DNA of 64,000 nt from Parietaria judaica (lineage: Eukaryota > Streptophyta > Magnoliopsida > Rosales > Urticaceae). The stretch covers positions 5,487,501 through 5,551,500 of the forward strand of contig OX940870.1 of assembly GCA_954871525.1 (NCBI GenBank), written 5' to 3'. Under the pieces are notes generated by a model. It was not told the origin of the DNA. It was given only the letters and a program-made list of their open reading frames with translations, and ran no database searches. The position numbers were made by a program, and so were the translations under genes. Each line of letters opens with the position of its first letter. Within the stretch, counting starts at the first letter, position 1. Positions 50,886 to 63,280 of this stretch are shown here, in pieces.

Positions 50886-51815
50886 TGCGTACCAGCCAAC
50901 TTCACCGGCAAAAAATTGTGCTAAAAACCGAACTTCGACGTCGAGTAAATTTCACTGATCTTGTTAGCTTGTTGTATATAGCGATTTCTGGGATCGACGG
51001 GCGTAGGATATTTTCGGGTTAGCTGCTCATGGATCCTGATAGGTAAAAACGGTAAATGCGGTGCAGTATTTCCCATAAGTTAACAATAAAAAGGTATTTT
51101 CCATATTTTTTTTAGTAAAATATAATATCTATTTTTAATCTGAAAAATGCATTTACTGAATGTTCTGTAACGGTGAAATTGATTTTTTTAACTGCATTGA
51201 CTACTTTAAAGAAGGTGATGAGATATTGGATAAACAAAAAGACAAATCATGTCAGTATTAAACCATAAAGAATGATTTATATTTTATACTACTCTATTAG
51301 ATATAAAACATGTTTATAACTTAGAAGTAAATTGAACATTATAAGTTAGAAAATTGAACATTATAAGTTAGAACTATTAATCAACTTTACATTATATATA
51401 AATCAATGAATTAAAGTCAAAGTATACTCTGATAGAATGCGGTATTCGGTTGTGTTTATCACGAAAATACTGAACACCTGCTTTAGGTATTAAATTTTTT
51501 CTTTTTTTTATCAATTTTTAACCACAAATCTAAATTTAAAATTTGAAGAAAAACAAATCTTCTTGTAGAGTTCTCGCGAAAGAAAGAAAAAAAAAACCTT
51601 TTTGATAAGCTTGCTGTCGATTTTCATGCCCGAAGTATATCAATTTTTTATTATACGTATTTTAATCTTCAATTTTTTTCTTTGATTAAAATTATTTCAT
51701 ATTTTCTTGATTTTTTTTCTTCCAAATAAGCCGTTACATAATCTCTCAAAAGTCCCTTAAAGAAATTTGACTCTTTTTTTCTTGATATCTATAATAATAC
51801 TATGGTGTTTTTATA
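50886..51815. other. 3' flank of SNAP43 and gene-free DNA
   Basis: AT-rich with no recognisable gene. The first part probably includes the SNAP43 3' untranslated region. Confidence 0.5.
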
Positions 51816-52121
51816 GGGAAACTTCATTAAACATCACTCAAAACACCATAAATTATTTTATTACACCTCAAAACATTATAATTGGAAATACATCCTTTTT
51901 AAATTTTATGTACCAAAATACCCTTTCAAAATATACATACTGTGTCCTGAAAAATGGACATATTGCCTCATGAAAAATGGACAAGTCGCGTCCGGAAAAA
52001 TGGACACAACTAAGGGTATTTTGGTACATAAAATTTAAAAATGATGTATTTCCAATTATGATGTTTTGAGATGTAATAAAATAATTTATGGTGTTTTGAG
52101 GGATGTTTTATGAAGTTTCTC
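51816..52121. mobile_element. Inverted-repeat MITE, 306 bp
   Basis: The left end GGGAAACTTCATTAAACATC and inverted right end GAGAAACTTCATAAAACATC begin arms of about 120 bp. Flanks TTTTTATA and TTTTGATA agree at 7 of 8 bases. The first nine terminal bases equal those of the 2.15-kb foldback at 42260. Confidence 0.78.
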
Positions 52122-52130
52122 TTTTGATAT

Positions 52131-52505
52131 CTGAGTACTATTCAACTTTTTTTTTTTATGAAAATTTCATCGATATACCAATAAAATCATAATGGCGCTA
52201 TCAAGTATCAATATCAAATTTTTAAAAATCTTACGATAACTCCATCGATATACCCGCAAATTAAACTTGTGATCAGTTTGCGGATTTTAAAATACAGCCA
52301 ACGTCCTTATTTTGTGAGGCAACTTTGTATTTATATCTTGATTTCTTCGAAAAATCACCAATCCATGGTGTAGAAATAAGAACTACAAGTGAATAACACA
52401 TAAGAATAACTTTTCTTCAAAAAAAAAAACACATAAGAATAACTTTTGATAATCCAATTTCAAGAGTCATACTAATGGCTCATAACTCAACTACAACATT
52501 GTGAG
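52131..52505. other. Gene-free DNA
   Basis: AT-rich. A short direct repeat (AACACATAAGAATAACTTTT) occurs at about 52394 and 52429. Confidence 0.45.
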
Positions 52506-53860
52506 CCTTCTTACCCTCCTCCGGCAAATTCTACAACCCGAAACTCATCCGCACGAGCCGTCGTAGCTAAACCCGACCACAACTGAAATCGACAATGCAC
52601 TTCCTCAGCTCGGCCGACGAGTAAGCCCCGTAAATGCCACACCCTTTGACCTCCATGTGAACTGTCCCAGCCGTCTCGAACCCCGTCTCATACTGCAGCC
52701 CGACAACGGCTCCACCGGCGTTATACATTCCGTTAAGTCCCAATGGAGCGAAGGCGAATCCCGGAGCCAAGACCTTGATCGGAGAAATAGTGTAGATTTC
52801 ATGCTCGAGGACTTAAGACAATTCTGGAGGAATAGTGTGGACTTCAACAAGCTGGAGGAATCCAACTCAAACACTCAAGATTTCTCACTTCATAATGAAA
52901 TTCTTGACATGACAATTTAGATCAGTGTAATTTACAGTCATGTCCCTGAACTTGTCACTGTTGTTTCAGCTCTCTTCTTAATTTTTTTAGTAATTTCTCT
53001 TCTGAATTTATAAAGCATAGTAAATGGACTACCCTATGTGCCTTGGCTTAAGATTTGACGAAAACCCGTTAATTTCTTTAATGTTTATAAATGTTTTTGC
53101 ATCAATTTATTGATTGAGAAGAAATATTGTTCGAACTTTCTTAAGGTGGTAGGTAACATTATCTCATTCCATCTCGCTGGGTCCGAGAACAAGCAGTCCT
53201 GAGTTGGCCGGCCCGGTAAGTGCGGTCGGAAGACAGACCCGTCCGGCGGAACGAGCTTTTTCAGGAGCTCGAAGTTGTGCTTCCCAGGCGCATCACTACC
53301 CCAAAGAAAAGACTGATTAGGCAATGATCAAAACGGGTTACACAACCATGTTGTTGTGACATTGACGCACCACATACTAATTAAGCCTTTTTCGATCATA
53401 GCATAGCGGATTTCTTCTCATCTGCCCGTGGTTTCCTTCCCAAATTGAATTTCCAAGTAAAATATTTTTCCGGTTTCTTTTTACTTTCGTTGCTAACTTG
53501 AGTTCGATTAATGTGAGATGATAAATTTTTACAGCAACGATAAGTTTTGCTCATTATCTTGCTGTTAAAATGGTAACGAGTTTCGGTCTTGCTCTCGAAC
53601 GAAAAACCCGTTATTTTTTAAATTAATTATCAATAAAGTTACTAAATACTTCATGAATCGATTGATAAATAGTCTAATATGAACTGGGAGTTACCAGTAA
53701 AGTGCATCAGTGTTGTGACTCATACAAGCAATGCACCCATTTCCGGGAAATTCCTCGCCACCAATGTCTCCAAGACTCCAACGCCCGGTGGTACCGCCTC
53801 GTGAGCTCAACCCGGCTCTCAAGCCCGCCTCCGAGAGTCTCCAACAAGCACTACTAGCCA
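52506..53860 (-). pseudogene. Raffinose synthase / seed imbibition protein family pseudogene
   Basis: Three minus-strand blocks in the right order match this glycoside hydrolase 36-type family. First, 53697-53860 has NGCIACMSHNTDALY. Second, about 53105-53300 has [15 protein letters not shown] after [12 protein letters not shown]. Third, about 52510-52800 has ISPIKVLAPGFAFAPLGLN and the C-terminal sheet with KGCGIYGAYSS. Between them the segments expected for strand and loop regions (the GVFNCQGA part) are missing, the frame changes, and the first half of the gene is absent. Working enzymes move galactose between galactinol and sucrose or hydrolyse such sugars; this copy cannot. I cannot tell which subfamily it came from. 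Confidence 0.8.
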
Positions 53861-53869
53861 ATTCCCTTT

Positions 53870-54356
53870 TTTTTTTTAGTACTGGCTAATGTAGTTCAAT
53901 GGTTATGGATGTATTATATTGTATACATGCTATTTTTTTTATATTATTACTTCTCTTATTTTTCTTTCTCATATATACTACCGGTGAAATTATCACTACT
54001 AGCCAAGCCGCAACAATAACAAAAAAATACTTTATACATATATATATATACATATATATTTGTTCCATACACATTTTTTCAAGAAAATATTATATATTTA
54101 TTTTCCTCATCTTTTTTGCGATAATTGATTTATGTTCTCATTCTATATTTTATTAAATAAATAAGAATTAATTATCAAATAAGGCCTTAGATTTGATTTT
54201 CGCCCAAGGCCTCCAAAATGATTGGGCCGGTCCTAACTACATATATTTGTTGCAAATATTACAACACCGCATGTTACAAATATTTTCTTTTTTGGAAATA
54301 ATAATTACAGATTTAGACACCAATCGAGCGAATTAGTCGCATAAGACGTTGGTAAG
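53870..54356. other. Gene-free AT-rich DNA
   Basis: Contains a short (TA)n run near 54040-54058. Nothing else is recognised. Confidence 0.5.
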
Positions 54357-54358
54357 TA

Positions 54359-54691
54359 CAGTAGAACCTCTATAAATTAATACTCGATGAATTAGTAGTC
54401 GCAATTAAATAATATTTTTGCCTGGTCCCGACTCGGGCCTAACTAGCTAAATTAATAATTCGCCTAATTTATAAGATAATAATATTTTTAGAAAGTATAA
54501 GGTCCCAAGTGATATATAATTTAATAATTCAATATAAAAATTACATAGATAATTATAAAAATATCTATAAATACAATATAACATAAAATAACTATGAATT
54601 AATAAATTATTAATTTATATGTTAACTAATAGTCCGGTAAGATGATATATTTTACCGGTCCCAACAATATTAATTTATAGGGGTTCTACTG
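54359..54691. mobile_element. TIR MITE, 333 bp, flanked by TA
   Basis: Ends are CAGTAGAACCTCTATAAATT and, inverted, CAGTAGAACCCCTATAAATT, with TA on each side (54357-54358, 54692-54693). It belongs to the same family as the element in the response-regulator intron at 41205-41449. A TA duplication would suit a Tc1/mariner-type origin, but the ends are not those of classic Stowaway elements. Confidence 0.8.
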
Positions 54692-54693
54692 TA

Positions 54694-55795
54694 TTTTGCA
54701 AATACACTAATTGTTAATAGCAGTAGGACACCATGAATCGAATGGCACTGAATAAGTGGCCAAACTTTTTGAGAGGATTATTGTCATTTAGAAGTTTATA
54801 GTATCGTAAGCGGTTTAATCGAGCCGATATTATAAAGTGTTAAAAGCAAATTCAGGTTAGTTATCTCCTAGAGCTTGATGGAGTCTTAAATTGTAATTGC
54901 CAGTCTTTATAAGAGAGTTTAGTCATAACTTTTGATCTTGATTCCCAACACTTTTAATTAACCCATAACCGTTATTAATACATAATTGGCAATCCGTATA
55001 TGCTGTTCACAGTTACGGAAAAATCCATTTCATATCACCGGAACCAAGACTACTAGTTTTTCGGTCCCGGTTTCACACCAGTTGTTAAGCAAATGTCATA
55101 GCACATAGAACTTTGAACCTCTATGGCTGCTGAATCGGTGAAGTGGCGTCAATCAAGCGTTAAGTGGTCAACCAAAAGTTAGGCGAGAATAGTAATAATA
55201 ATAATATCATGAAAGGGAAGATTTGGCAATAAAAGAGTTGTGCTATCGGGTTTTTTTCTTTTCTTTTCTTTTCTTTTTTATGGGATAATTAAGAAGGTTT
55301 CTACGACAAAACTTGTACATAAATAAACTAACTCTGATGAGGCTACAAACGCCGAACTCCCCTCCTTATTAAATAAAGGAAAAGAGACACATAAAAGACA
55401 CATAGGGGAGGAGACCAAGGCATTTGGGTGGCACCACTCTCGCAACCGTCGCAAGGGCAATGTCGGAATCGCGTTGCGTTGATCACGGGCTGATGTTGCT
55501 GGCACAGCCAAAGAACAAAACACAGTTTTAACATATTAACAATAATATAAATTTGACATAGAAAAGATAAATTGCATGAAGAGAAAACGTACGAATCTGA
55601 TTATCAGTTGTTTTTTGTACCGGTTTCTTCTATAAATTCGTAAAATGTAGAAAAACAAATTTCACATTAGGTTTTCCCTTCATAAGCCAGCATGTGCATT
55701 GCTCGGTGACTCGATATTTGACGGAAACGATGCAGGAAAAGATGTTAAGCCAATGCTAAAATAAATAATAAAACAAAACCGGGAAGTTACCATTT
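54694..55795. other. Gene-free DNA and 3' flank of PDI
   Basis: No supportable gene. The part next to 55795 should contain the PDI 3' untranslated region. Confidence 0.5.
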
Positions 55796-58634
55796 TTAGA
55801 GCTCATCTTTCCCTGATTCTTGCTTCTTCTCATCAGCCTTGTCTTTGTTCTTTTCGATGAACTCAATGATAGCTTCCTTGGTCCTATCTCCTTCATAGGT
55901 TTCGGTTTTCCCGCTTGATGACCTGAAGTACACAGTGGGGTACCCCTGCACATCAAAGGTGTCGCTGGGGAGATCGTTTGCTGTGGCGTCCTGCAAAATT
56001 GAAAACAATAGGGAAATTGAAAACAATAGGGTTAAAAATGTAAAACAACTTTCTCATTAGTGTTTCGACTTAAAAATTAAAATCAACACAGAAACTTACA
56101 AACTTAGCGATAATAACAGTAGGGTCGCTTTCAAAGTGGACGGCAATTTCGTCCAAGATTGGAGCAAGCTTTTTGCAGTGTCCGCACCACGGAGCGTAAA
56201 ACTCGATCAACACTAGAAAATTACCCTCGTGTCAATTTAATTACGGTGAATAGCAAGTCAGCAATGACAAATTAAATCTTGTAAATATATTGCACAGAAA
56301 TGGAACGAACCGTTCTTTCCAGAGTTGAAAACAATATCCTGGAGGGAGTTAGCAACGACCACTTTAACGGGCTCGTTGTTCTGCTCGGGGATAGGCTCGG
56401 ACTTCTTGTACGCTGCCACCTTGCCGTCCTGCAAGCAAATTATTTGATCAATTCGGTTAAAGACGACACAGCTTAACTGAAAGTGGACAAAGAAGTCATC
56501 TTCTTTCCCCGTTACCTTGTAATCCTTCAACCAAGTAGCAATGTGATCAGGCTCCACATTTGGCTTCAAAAACTTTTGCCCATCGGTGGTCTGAATGATG
56601 ACAAGGGGCACTTGTTCTTTGCTTAACCCAAAGTACTGCAAATCAAGCGTAATATAAATACAAAATAGAATATATATATATGGCATTGCAAAAAATAAAC
56701 CAACAGAAACATACCTGGAAAGCACCCTCACTAGCGGCAAGATCTCCGACCAAAAAGCTTATACCTTCTGATCTGAACTTTTCAGCAACTTCGCGATATT
56801 TAGATGTGAAAGCGTCAGACCCGTCACTGCTGACATCTAGAAACATCATTGCCTGCCAAAGTTCAAATAGATGAATAATCTATGTTTCTAAACTGTTCAA
56901 TGATGCTTGTAATCTATGTTTATATAAGAATACTTTTGCATACATTGCTATTAGAACGGAAATAAATCATGCAAGTGTAACCATGAACGAACTCAACCAA
57001 GAAAATGATATTAGTAGCTTGCAAATACCTTTGCGTTGGGGCTATTAAAGAACTTAACAACAAAAGGGTGGTTGTTAGGGTCGTTGTTGAACTCTGTCAC
57101 GATTGGAATGCTAGACTCTACGATAAACTTCTCGATAGCATCAACACTGAAATCCTGCATGCACGACCCATGATTCAATAAGACTTCCCACGCATTATGT
57201 CAATACCTTTGCGAGAAGGAAATATGTTACTAAAGCAATCTTCTACACATCTGAACTTAGCCAAACTTGTAATACCTTGAAGTCAACAAAGAGTTCGTCG
57301 AACGGCTTGAGCAGTCTAATCAGAGGACCAGTCACCGATGATTCACCGCGTGGGAGGAGCTTAGCGTCTGAGGTGTGAACGAAATCATAGTCAGAACGCA
57401 ACTTCTCAGCTACCTCGGTGTATTTCTCGAACTCCTCGCCGGAGAACTTAGGGAACACTCCAACCTGCAAAGGCAAGTCGTCAGACATACAGCAACTTAC
57501 TGGCTAAATAAAACTACGGAATTTGGACTGAAAATCTACAGCGAAGAAGGGTTTGTATGGAAAACATGAAACACTTACAATAGTGATCTTCTTGTCAACT
57601 ATAAGGGTACCGGCATCTTCGGCGGTCTTAAGTTCAGCAGATGCAGGGCCACTCTGCTTCTTCAAGTACTCGATAATACCATCGGCTTCACGAGGTCCGT
57701 TGTAGTCTTGAACAGCCTTTCCTCCCTTCCTCAGAATCTTGATCGTGGGGAAACCCTTGACGTCGTATTGAGTCGCAAGCTCTTTGTTTTCTTCTTCGTT
57801 GGCGTCAACCTTAGCCAAAACGATCTGAGGATCGTGGCTACTCAAAGCTTCCGCGGCCTTTTCGAACTGTGAGATCAACCGATTACATCATTAATTAAAT
57901 TTGGTTTAACAATTACATATAGATAAACAAAAACATTGATTCTGGTCGGAAATAAGGGACATGCAAATGCTACAACTAACCTCTGGAGCGAGCTTCTGAC
58001 AGTGTCCACACCTACAGGAAAATTCACCAATATTACAATGAGACAAGACTATGATCATTAACTAATAAACGAAAATTATAACAACTGGAGCAAACTTTTC
58101 TGATACATAATATGTAGATCATTCTGATCGAGACACCTACTCACAGTATAATCTACTCCTACGTAGGTTTCAAACTCGCGTGAAAAACAAAATTATCATC
58201 GACAAATCCATGAATTAATTCGTTCGGAATAGAAATTGAAAGGCGTTTCCAATTTTTGCATGCGAATGGTTCAACACGTAGCTATAATTCAAATCACACG
58301 TAAAGCAAAGAAATTTCCAAAATGCGGAATTGAAAAGCCAGATCCAAAAACAATCGAACGCACTACATCAATCTAACAAAGAAACAATGACGATGAACAA
58401 ATCGAGAACAACGAAACCTAAATGCAAATTCGAGAGCGAGAATTCGAATCCGTACCACGGGGCGTAGAACTCGACTACGACGAAGTCGTGCTTGCTGATC
58501 GTATCGGAGAAGTTCGACGAAGCGAGAGTGAGAACGAACTCCTTGGCCTCGGCCTCTTCGGCGAGAGCGCCGCTGAGCGAGAGCGCGAAGAGGCAGAAGA
58601 AGGAGAGAAGCGATACCGGAACCCTAGACGCCAT
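55796..58634 (-). CDS. PDIL1-1: Protein disulfide isomerase, ER lumen, classic a-b-b'-a' type
   Basis: Forms and rearranges disulfide bonds in the endoplasmic reticulum. Ten exons on the minus strand: 58456-58634, 57981-58011, 57579-57866, 57276-57464, 57029-57154, 56715-56852, 56516-56635, 56311-56428, 56100-56212, 55796-55990. They give 498 residues with consistent phases. Residues 1-25 are a signal peptide (hydrophobic [17 protein letters not shown]). The first thioredoxin domain has CGHC at 61-64; a 31-bp exon encodes exactly the active-site segment. The b and b' domains occupy about 150-350 and the second active site CGHC is at 406-409. The C-terminus is acidic and ends in KDEL, the ER retention signal. 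Closest to Arabidopsis PDIL1-1/1-2. The promoter holds an ER-stress element (58793-58811). Confidence 0.96.
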
Positions 58635-58694
58635 TGCTGAATCTCCAAAGTCTCGAGGTTTCGCGATTTGGTTCTGGAAATGTGTGTTGGTTGG

Positions 58695-58703
58695 TTTTAT
58701 AAG
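58695..58703 (-). promoter_or_regulatory. TATA box of the PDI gene
   Basis: CTTATAAAA on the minus strand, about 60 bp upstream of the start codon, implying a leader of about 30 nt. Confidence 0.6.
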
Positions 58704-58792
58704 AGCAGAGCGAGAGCGAGACTAGCATGGCGAGTCCTCACACTCCACCACGTGACACTCGCTTGGATGGCTCGCTATTGGGTGGAGATCCA

Positions 58793-58811
58793 CGTGGAGG
58801 CCTCCCATTGG
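58793..58811 (-). promoter_or_regulatory. ER stress response element (ERSE)
   Basis: On the minus strand the sequence is CCAAT, nine bases, CCACG, an exact match to the ERSE consensus CCAAT-N9-CCACG. It lies about 160-180 bp upstream of the PDI start and 90-116 bp upstream of the TATA box. ERSEs bind bZIP factors together with NF-Y during the unfolded protein response. Its CCACG overlaps a CACGTG core. Confidence 0.75.
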
Positions 58812-58984
58812 CTACGGCTCGTCACCGTTTGCTGATGTGGAATATGGCAATTCAGTGAGAATGAGATCTCGGCCTTACTCTATTGTTTGGGGAAATTAAA
58901 AAAGGAAACGATTTAAAAGATAAATTAATACAAAATAATAAATTTAGGGATAAATGATAAAATATAATAATTCGGATATAGAGA

Positions 58985-59417
58985 CAGGGGCGGATTTATT
59001 GAGGGTCGAGCGGGGACGGATGTCCCCACTTGATTCAAATCCGTGATTTTTAATGAATAAACATATACATACAGTTTTATTAATATATATATATATTAAT
59101 TGTATCATGATCAAACAAAGTTAATACGCTGGTGTAGTGGCTACTTTTTAAATCTTCATCTTTGAAGACCAAGGTTCAATTCTCATCAACTTCATTTTTT
59201 TAACATTTATGATCTATATTATTAATCATCTCTTAATATAAAGATTCTTTTACTATACACTAAGCTATAATTTTTGTAATTGTATAATTGTATCACTAAA
59301 TATTTTATCGATTATTTAAAATTGATTATAAAAATATTTTATTTATTATATTATATTCTAAAAATTGCGATTTAATATTTTTCGCCCCCTCTTGGCAAAA
59401 TCCTAGCTCCGCCCCGG
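58985..59417. mobile_element. hAT-type element, 433 bp, perfect 8-bp duplication
   Basis: TATAGAGA is repeated exactly at 58977-58984 and 59418-59425. Ends are CAGGGGCGGATTTATTG and, inverted, CCGGGGCGGAGCTAGGATTT. Inside, 59118-59206 looks tRNA-derived: A-box-like TGGTGTAGTGGCTA and B-box-like AGGTTCAATTCTC about 40 bp apart. It lies about 350 bp upstream of the PDI start. Confidence 0.85.
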
Positions 59418-59443
59418 TATAGAGAGATAAGTTTTAAAAAATA

Positions 59444-60828
59444 GGGTTATTAGTGGTAAAAGTATCTAAATTATTTGGAAATGAGACTACACAAAGTTTA
59501 AAATGTCGCTTGCCGATGTCGTTTCACATTTTCTGTATATCGCTTGCCGATGGGTATGTCGATAGGCAAATTGTAAAAAAAAAGGCATGCCGCATATACC
59601 GCATTTTTTGCATGGGCATACCGCATGCCGATGGGGTTTTCGACGGATATTTTGTAAAAAATATTTGAGTATTTAAGCAAGATATTTATATAGGTTCAAA
59701 ACTACATATTTAATAAATACAAGACATAATTATATACAACAAAACACATTTGTAACTTAAATATGTAGGTGAAATGTATAATATTAAGTCACTTTATTAC
59801 TTGAAGTGTATAATGTTAAGTCAATTATTATGTGAAGTAAATATATGTATGTTAATTAAGTGTGTAATATTAAGTGAATATGCATGTTAATTGTATATAT
59901 GTATGTTAACAAATTTAATATTAGTTGAAGTGTATAATATTAAATGAATATGTATATTAAGTGTATATGTATGTTAGATGAATTTAATATGTATGTTAAG
60001 TGTATAATATTTTTTGAAGTGTATAATATTAAGTTAATTGTTTTTTCCGAAAGTTTAATTGGTATTTTTACCAAAATTTATCAAAAATATGATTTTTTGC
60101 GAAATTCCAACCATTTTTCGCAATTTTTACTCACAAAAACGAAAAACGATATTCCATCCACCTGCCCATGCGAATTTCGCAAAAAATGGTAAAAAATCAG
60201 CGAAACGAAAAGGTTTTCCTTTCGCATATCCTCGAAAAACAAAAATCGGTCGACATTTCCATGGAAAATCTCGAGATTTAACACCTTGCTGACTACATAG
60301 AGTTAACTTAAAAAAATTTGTGGCAAAAGTTTTTAAGTTTACATTTTTTGTTGGACTAGTATACCTCATCCACTTTTTCCCAAATTATTTAGAAATGAAG
60401 TAACATAGAGTCAATTTAAAAAAAAAATATGGCAAAAGTTTTCAAGTTTACCTTTTTTGTTTGACCAATATACCCATTCACTTTTTCGTTAGTTGTTTTA
60501 ATATTTTCGTCAATGATTATGTTAACAATGCAAATCACGATGTCATTGAGGAGGTGAGCTGAGAATTCGAAAAGGAAAATGAGGAGCAAAAGAAAAAATT
60601 CGCGTTGCTGATGTATAAGAATCTTTGCATACATTCACGTTTATTTTGATGTTCGTGAGTTTAATCATTTGAACTTTTTTTGTTTGTTGTTGATATTATT
60701 ATTGACGAAAATAGTTTAAAAAAAAAAAAAAAGCAAACTAGGTCTTTCTTTATATATTTTTGTCATATTTTTAAAACTAACTCTGCTTTTTCATTTCCAA
60801 ACAACTTTAGTATTTTTACTGATGACCC
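59444..60828. mobile_element. Mutator-like TIR element with a nested hAT element
   Basis: Left end GGGTTATTAGTGGTAAAAGT and inverted right end GGGTCATCAGTAAAAATACT correspond to the termini of the element at 31656-32819. Flanks TAAAAAATA and TTAAAAATA agree at 8 of 9 bases. A segment of about 110 bp is tandemly duplicated inside (marker CATAGAGT, TTTAAGTTTAC / TTCAAGTTTAC). The left half is split by the hAT element at 59492-60289. Confidence 0.75.
59492..60289. mobile_element. Non-autonomous hAT-type element nested in the Mutator-like element
   Basis: Ends CAAAGTTTAAAATGTCG and, inverted, CAAGGTGTTAAATCTCG resemble those of 12882-13714. Flanks AGACTACA and TGACTACA match at 7 of 8. The interior shares the ATATTAAGTG-type repeat (about 59765-60035) with that element, over roughly 90 bp of near identity near 59925-60020. 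Confidence 0.75.
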
Positions 60829-60837
60829 TTAAAAATA

Positions 60838-63150
60838 AATTCATCTAAAAATATTATTTATACCAAATTTTTTAATCCTTATTTTTATGATTATGGAGCT
60901 CATTATTTTGTGTTTTTGTGTATTCAGAGTGTGTATTTTTATTTAAATTAAAAAATCTTATATTTATCCACTTTTAGAGAATTAAAGTATATTGAACTTG
61001 TTGACAAACGACATCTCTCCCAAATTCATATCCCAGCACGATTTGCATATTGAAAGTTTCCTTATATTTTTACAATAAAATATACGAAGTTGCTTTGTCA
61101 ATTACCATTAAAGTATTCTTTTAAGGTACCAATTGTGATGATCATGATCCTATACATTTAATTTAATCGAATTATTTATTCATTTTTGCGGAATAATAAT
61201 AATTAATCAGCCAATAGCATTGCGCAACGTCAGCGAGCCATGGCGTCTTGCAAATAAGGACCAATAGAAATTTTAAACCACGTCAGGATAAAGTCTTGAA
61301 GTTTTTGTCTGATGTCATTTATGATTGCCATTATTTATTTATTTACTATCCATTTATTTATAATTTTAATTGCACGATTTGAATCATTATTGGGATTTAC
61401 TCTCCTTCCACGTTTTTATTCCCTTGTGAGTTGTGTGATCATTATGGTAGTTGATCACTAAACAATGCACTCTACAAATCTAAGGTACTTTTAACATGAT
61501 CCCCATAAATAAGACGAGATTAAACAAATTTAAAGTCTAGAAGAAACTTTCCTTAACAGACGGAGTGAGGTTCAGAACTCGTCATTAATTTTTATATTAT
61601 TAATATATAATTTATTTTATTATAAATACATATAAATATCATTTCAACTCTCTTGATTTTCATTAAAATTTAAACATGACTTTCAAATGATAATTCTAGC
61701 ATCCCTTAGTGCAATTACCAACACATTAAATTTTAAAGGGTTTTTTTTTTTAATGAGCTACTAAAAAAATACTTATTTTCGTGTTTAGTTTAAAAAAATA
61801 TATATATAAACATGTTGGAACTTGGAACAACTCGTGTTGGTTTACGGAGACATCAATTGAATAGAGCATTTGTAGTGCCACAATATTTCTTACTTACAAT
61901 GAAATAATAATTCGTATATTGAAAATGAAAATTGTATCCGATTTTACCCTTAATGTTGAGAGCGTGAGGCTCATTTAACTCCGTTTTAAATCGCTTTGCC
62001 TACTTATTTATTAAAAATAACTAAATAAATTTGTGCTTCTTATAATCGACTTTCAAGAACTTTATAGATGTATCTCGGAACTTTATGTGCAATCTATTTG
62101 GTGTTGTGATTTGTGAAACGTGTATAGTGTGTGACCAAATAAGGTAGTTGGTACATTATGCTGCAGCAAAAACAGGCATTTGGTGCCTCACTCCCCAAGA
62201 GTGTTTTTGGACCTCTTATTTAAATAGAAATAAATATTGGTTGAGTAATTAGTATAAATATCCCCAGTCTTTGTATGTTTGTACAGTTTTCACCTTAAAC
62301 TTTAAATTTTGACAGCAATACCTTTTATAGATCTCTAATTAAATAACACATTCTCCGTATATGTTACTAAGTGACCTTCTTTTAACTTGTCTTCAATATT
62401 ATGACTTATTTTAATGAATAGTTATTAGAAATGCAATCAATGAATATAGTTATTCAAGAAATTAGAGTAATTTAATAAAATCGATGAAACCGCACTCAAA
62501 CCAGTCATGTATATAATTTTTAACACGCTGGGGATGGTGTGCGCACTTCTTAAGAGTTTGCAAAATTCAAGGGGTAAATTGCACTAATATGCAAAGTTAA
62601 GGGGCATTTTTGCAATGCCAATTACTCTTCCCTAAATCGACTGCAGGAATCAAAGAGCTTATCTCCTTCACTCTATGTTTCTAAAAATGCAAAGTAGAAA
62701 ATCGAACACAACATGATCAAATTTTTAGTTGCAGCTCAACGAGCTTAAATCAATATAGTTTATAAAGCATGTTTAAAAGTCCATTCCTACGTTTTACTTG
62801 GTTAGAGACCGTTTAAGTTTTTTGGAACACCATGGAAGTTTTTTGTTGAATGACTTGCCTAGGTCAGACTGAACTCAATCAACACTTCGAATACTGTAAC
62901 GAGACACTAATTAACTTCTGTCTAACTCAATCTGGACGGAGAGAGGTTTCCCCGTGGTCAATTATGAGAATTTCATATGCGTTCGGTAATCCATTAAAGA
63001 TCGTACCCGACATTCCAAGAGAATTCCAGATCTGAGCATAACTAGAGCAAAGAGCCATGAAATAAGAATTTGATCATGCCTTTTCCAGGTACGAAATTCC
63101 GGTTTCAGCTCCGACTTCACCGGATCTAAGTCCAGAGTGATGAACTTGAA
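60838..63150. other. Gene-free AT-rich DNA, 2.3 kb
   Basis: No supportable gene. At 62565-62630 a sequence with AGGGGTAAATTGCAC and AAGGGGCATTTTTGCAA resembles the right arm of the MITE at 38555-38905. Confidence 0.5.
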
Positions 63151-63154
63151 GATC

Positions 63155-63280
63155 ATGGCCACTGATCATGGCGGCGATTTGTTGGCGCCAAAGAAGGGAG
63201 TTTGTATTGGACAGTTTAAAGGAAAGAGGACGTCTGAAATCGATTGGACCGTTCTTCTCCATTGCAGAGGAACGAATCAA
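63155..63280 (-). pseudogene. Copia gag fragment
   Basis: On the minus strand, LSFKLSNTNSLLWRQQI followed by ISGHDL resembles the N-terminal gag signature of another copia lineage (the usual pattern is L, N, Y/S, LLWR, then a G-H pair). Only about 40 codons are recognisable and the surrounding sequence shows no further element structure. Confidence 0.5.

Noticed and set aside
60059..60369. Several overlapping open frames on both strands
   Set aside because: They fall on the right end of a nested hAT element whose subterminal motifs lack stops by chance.
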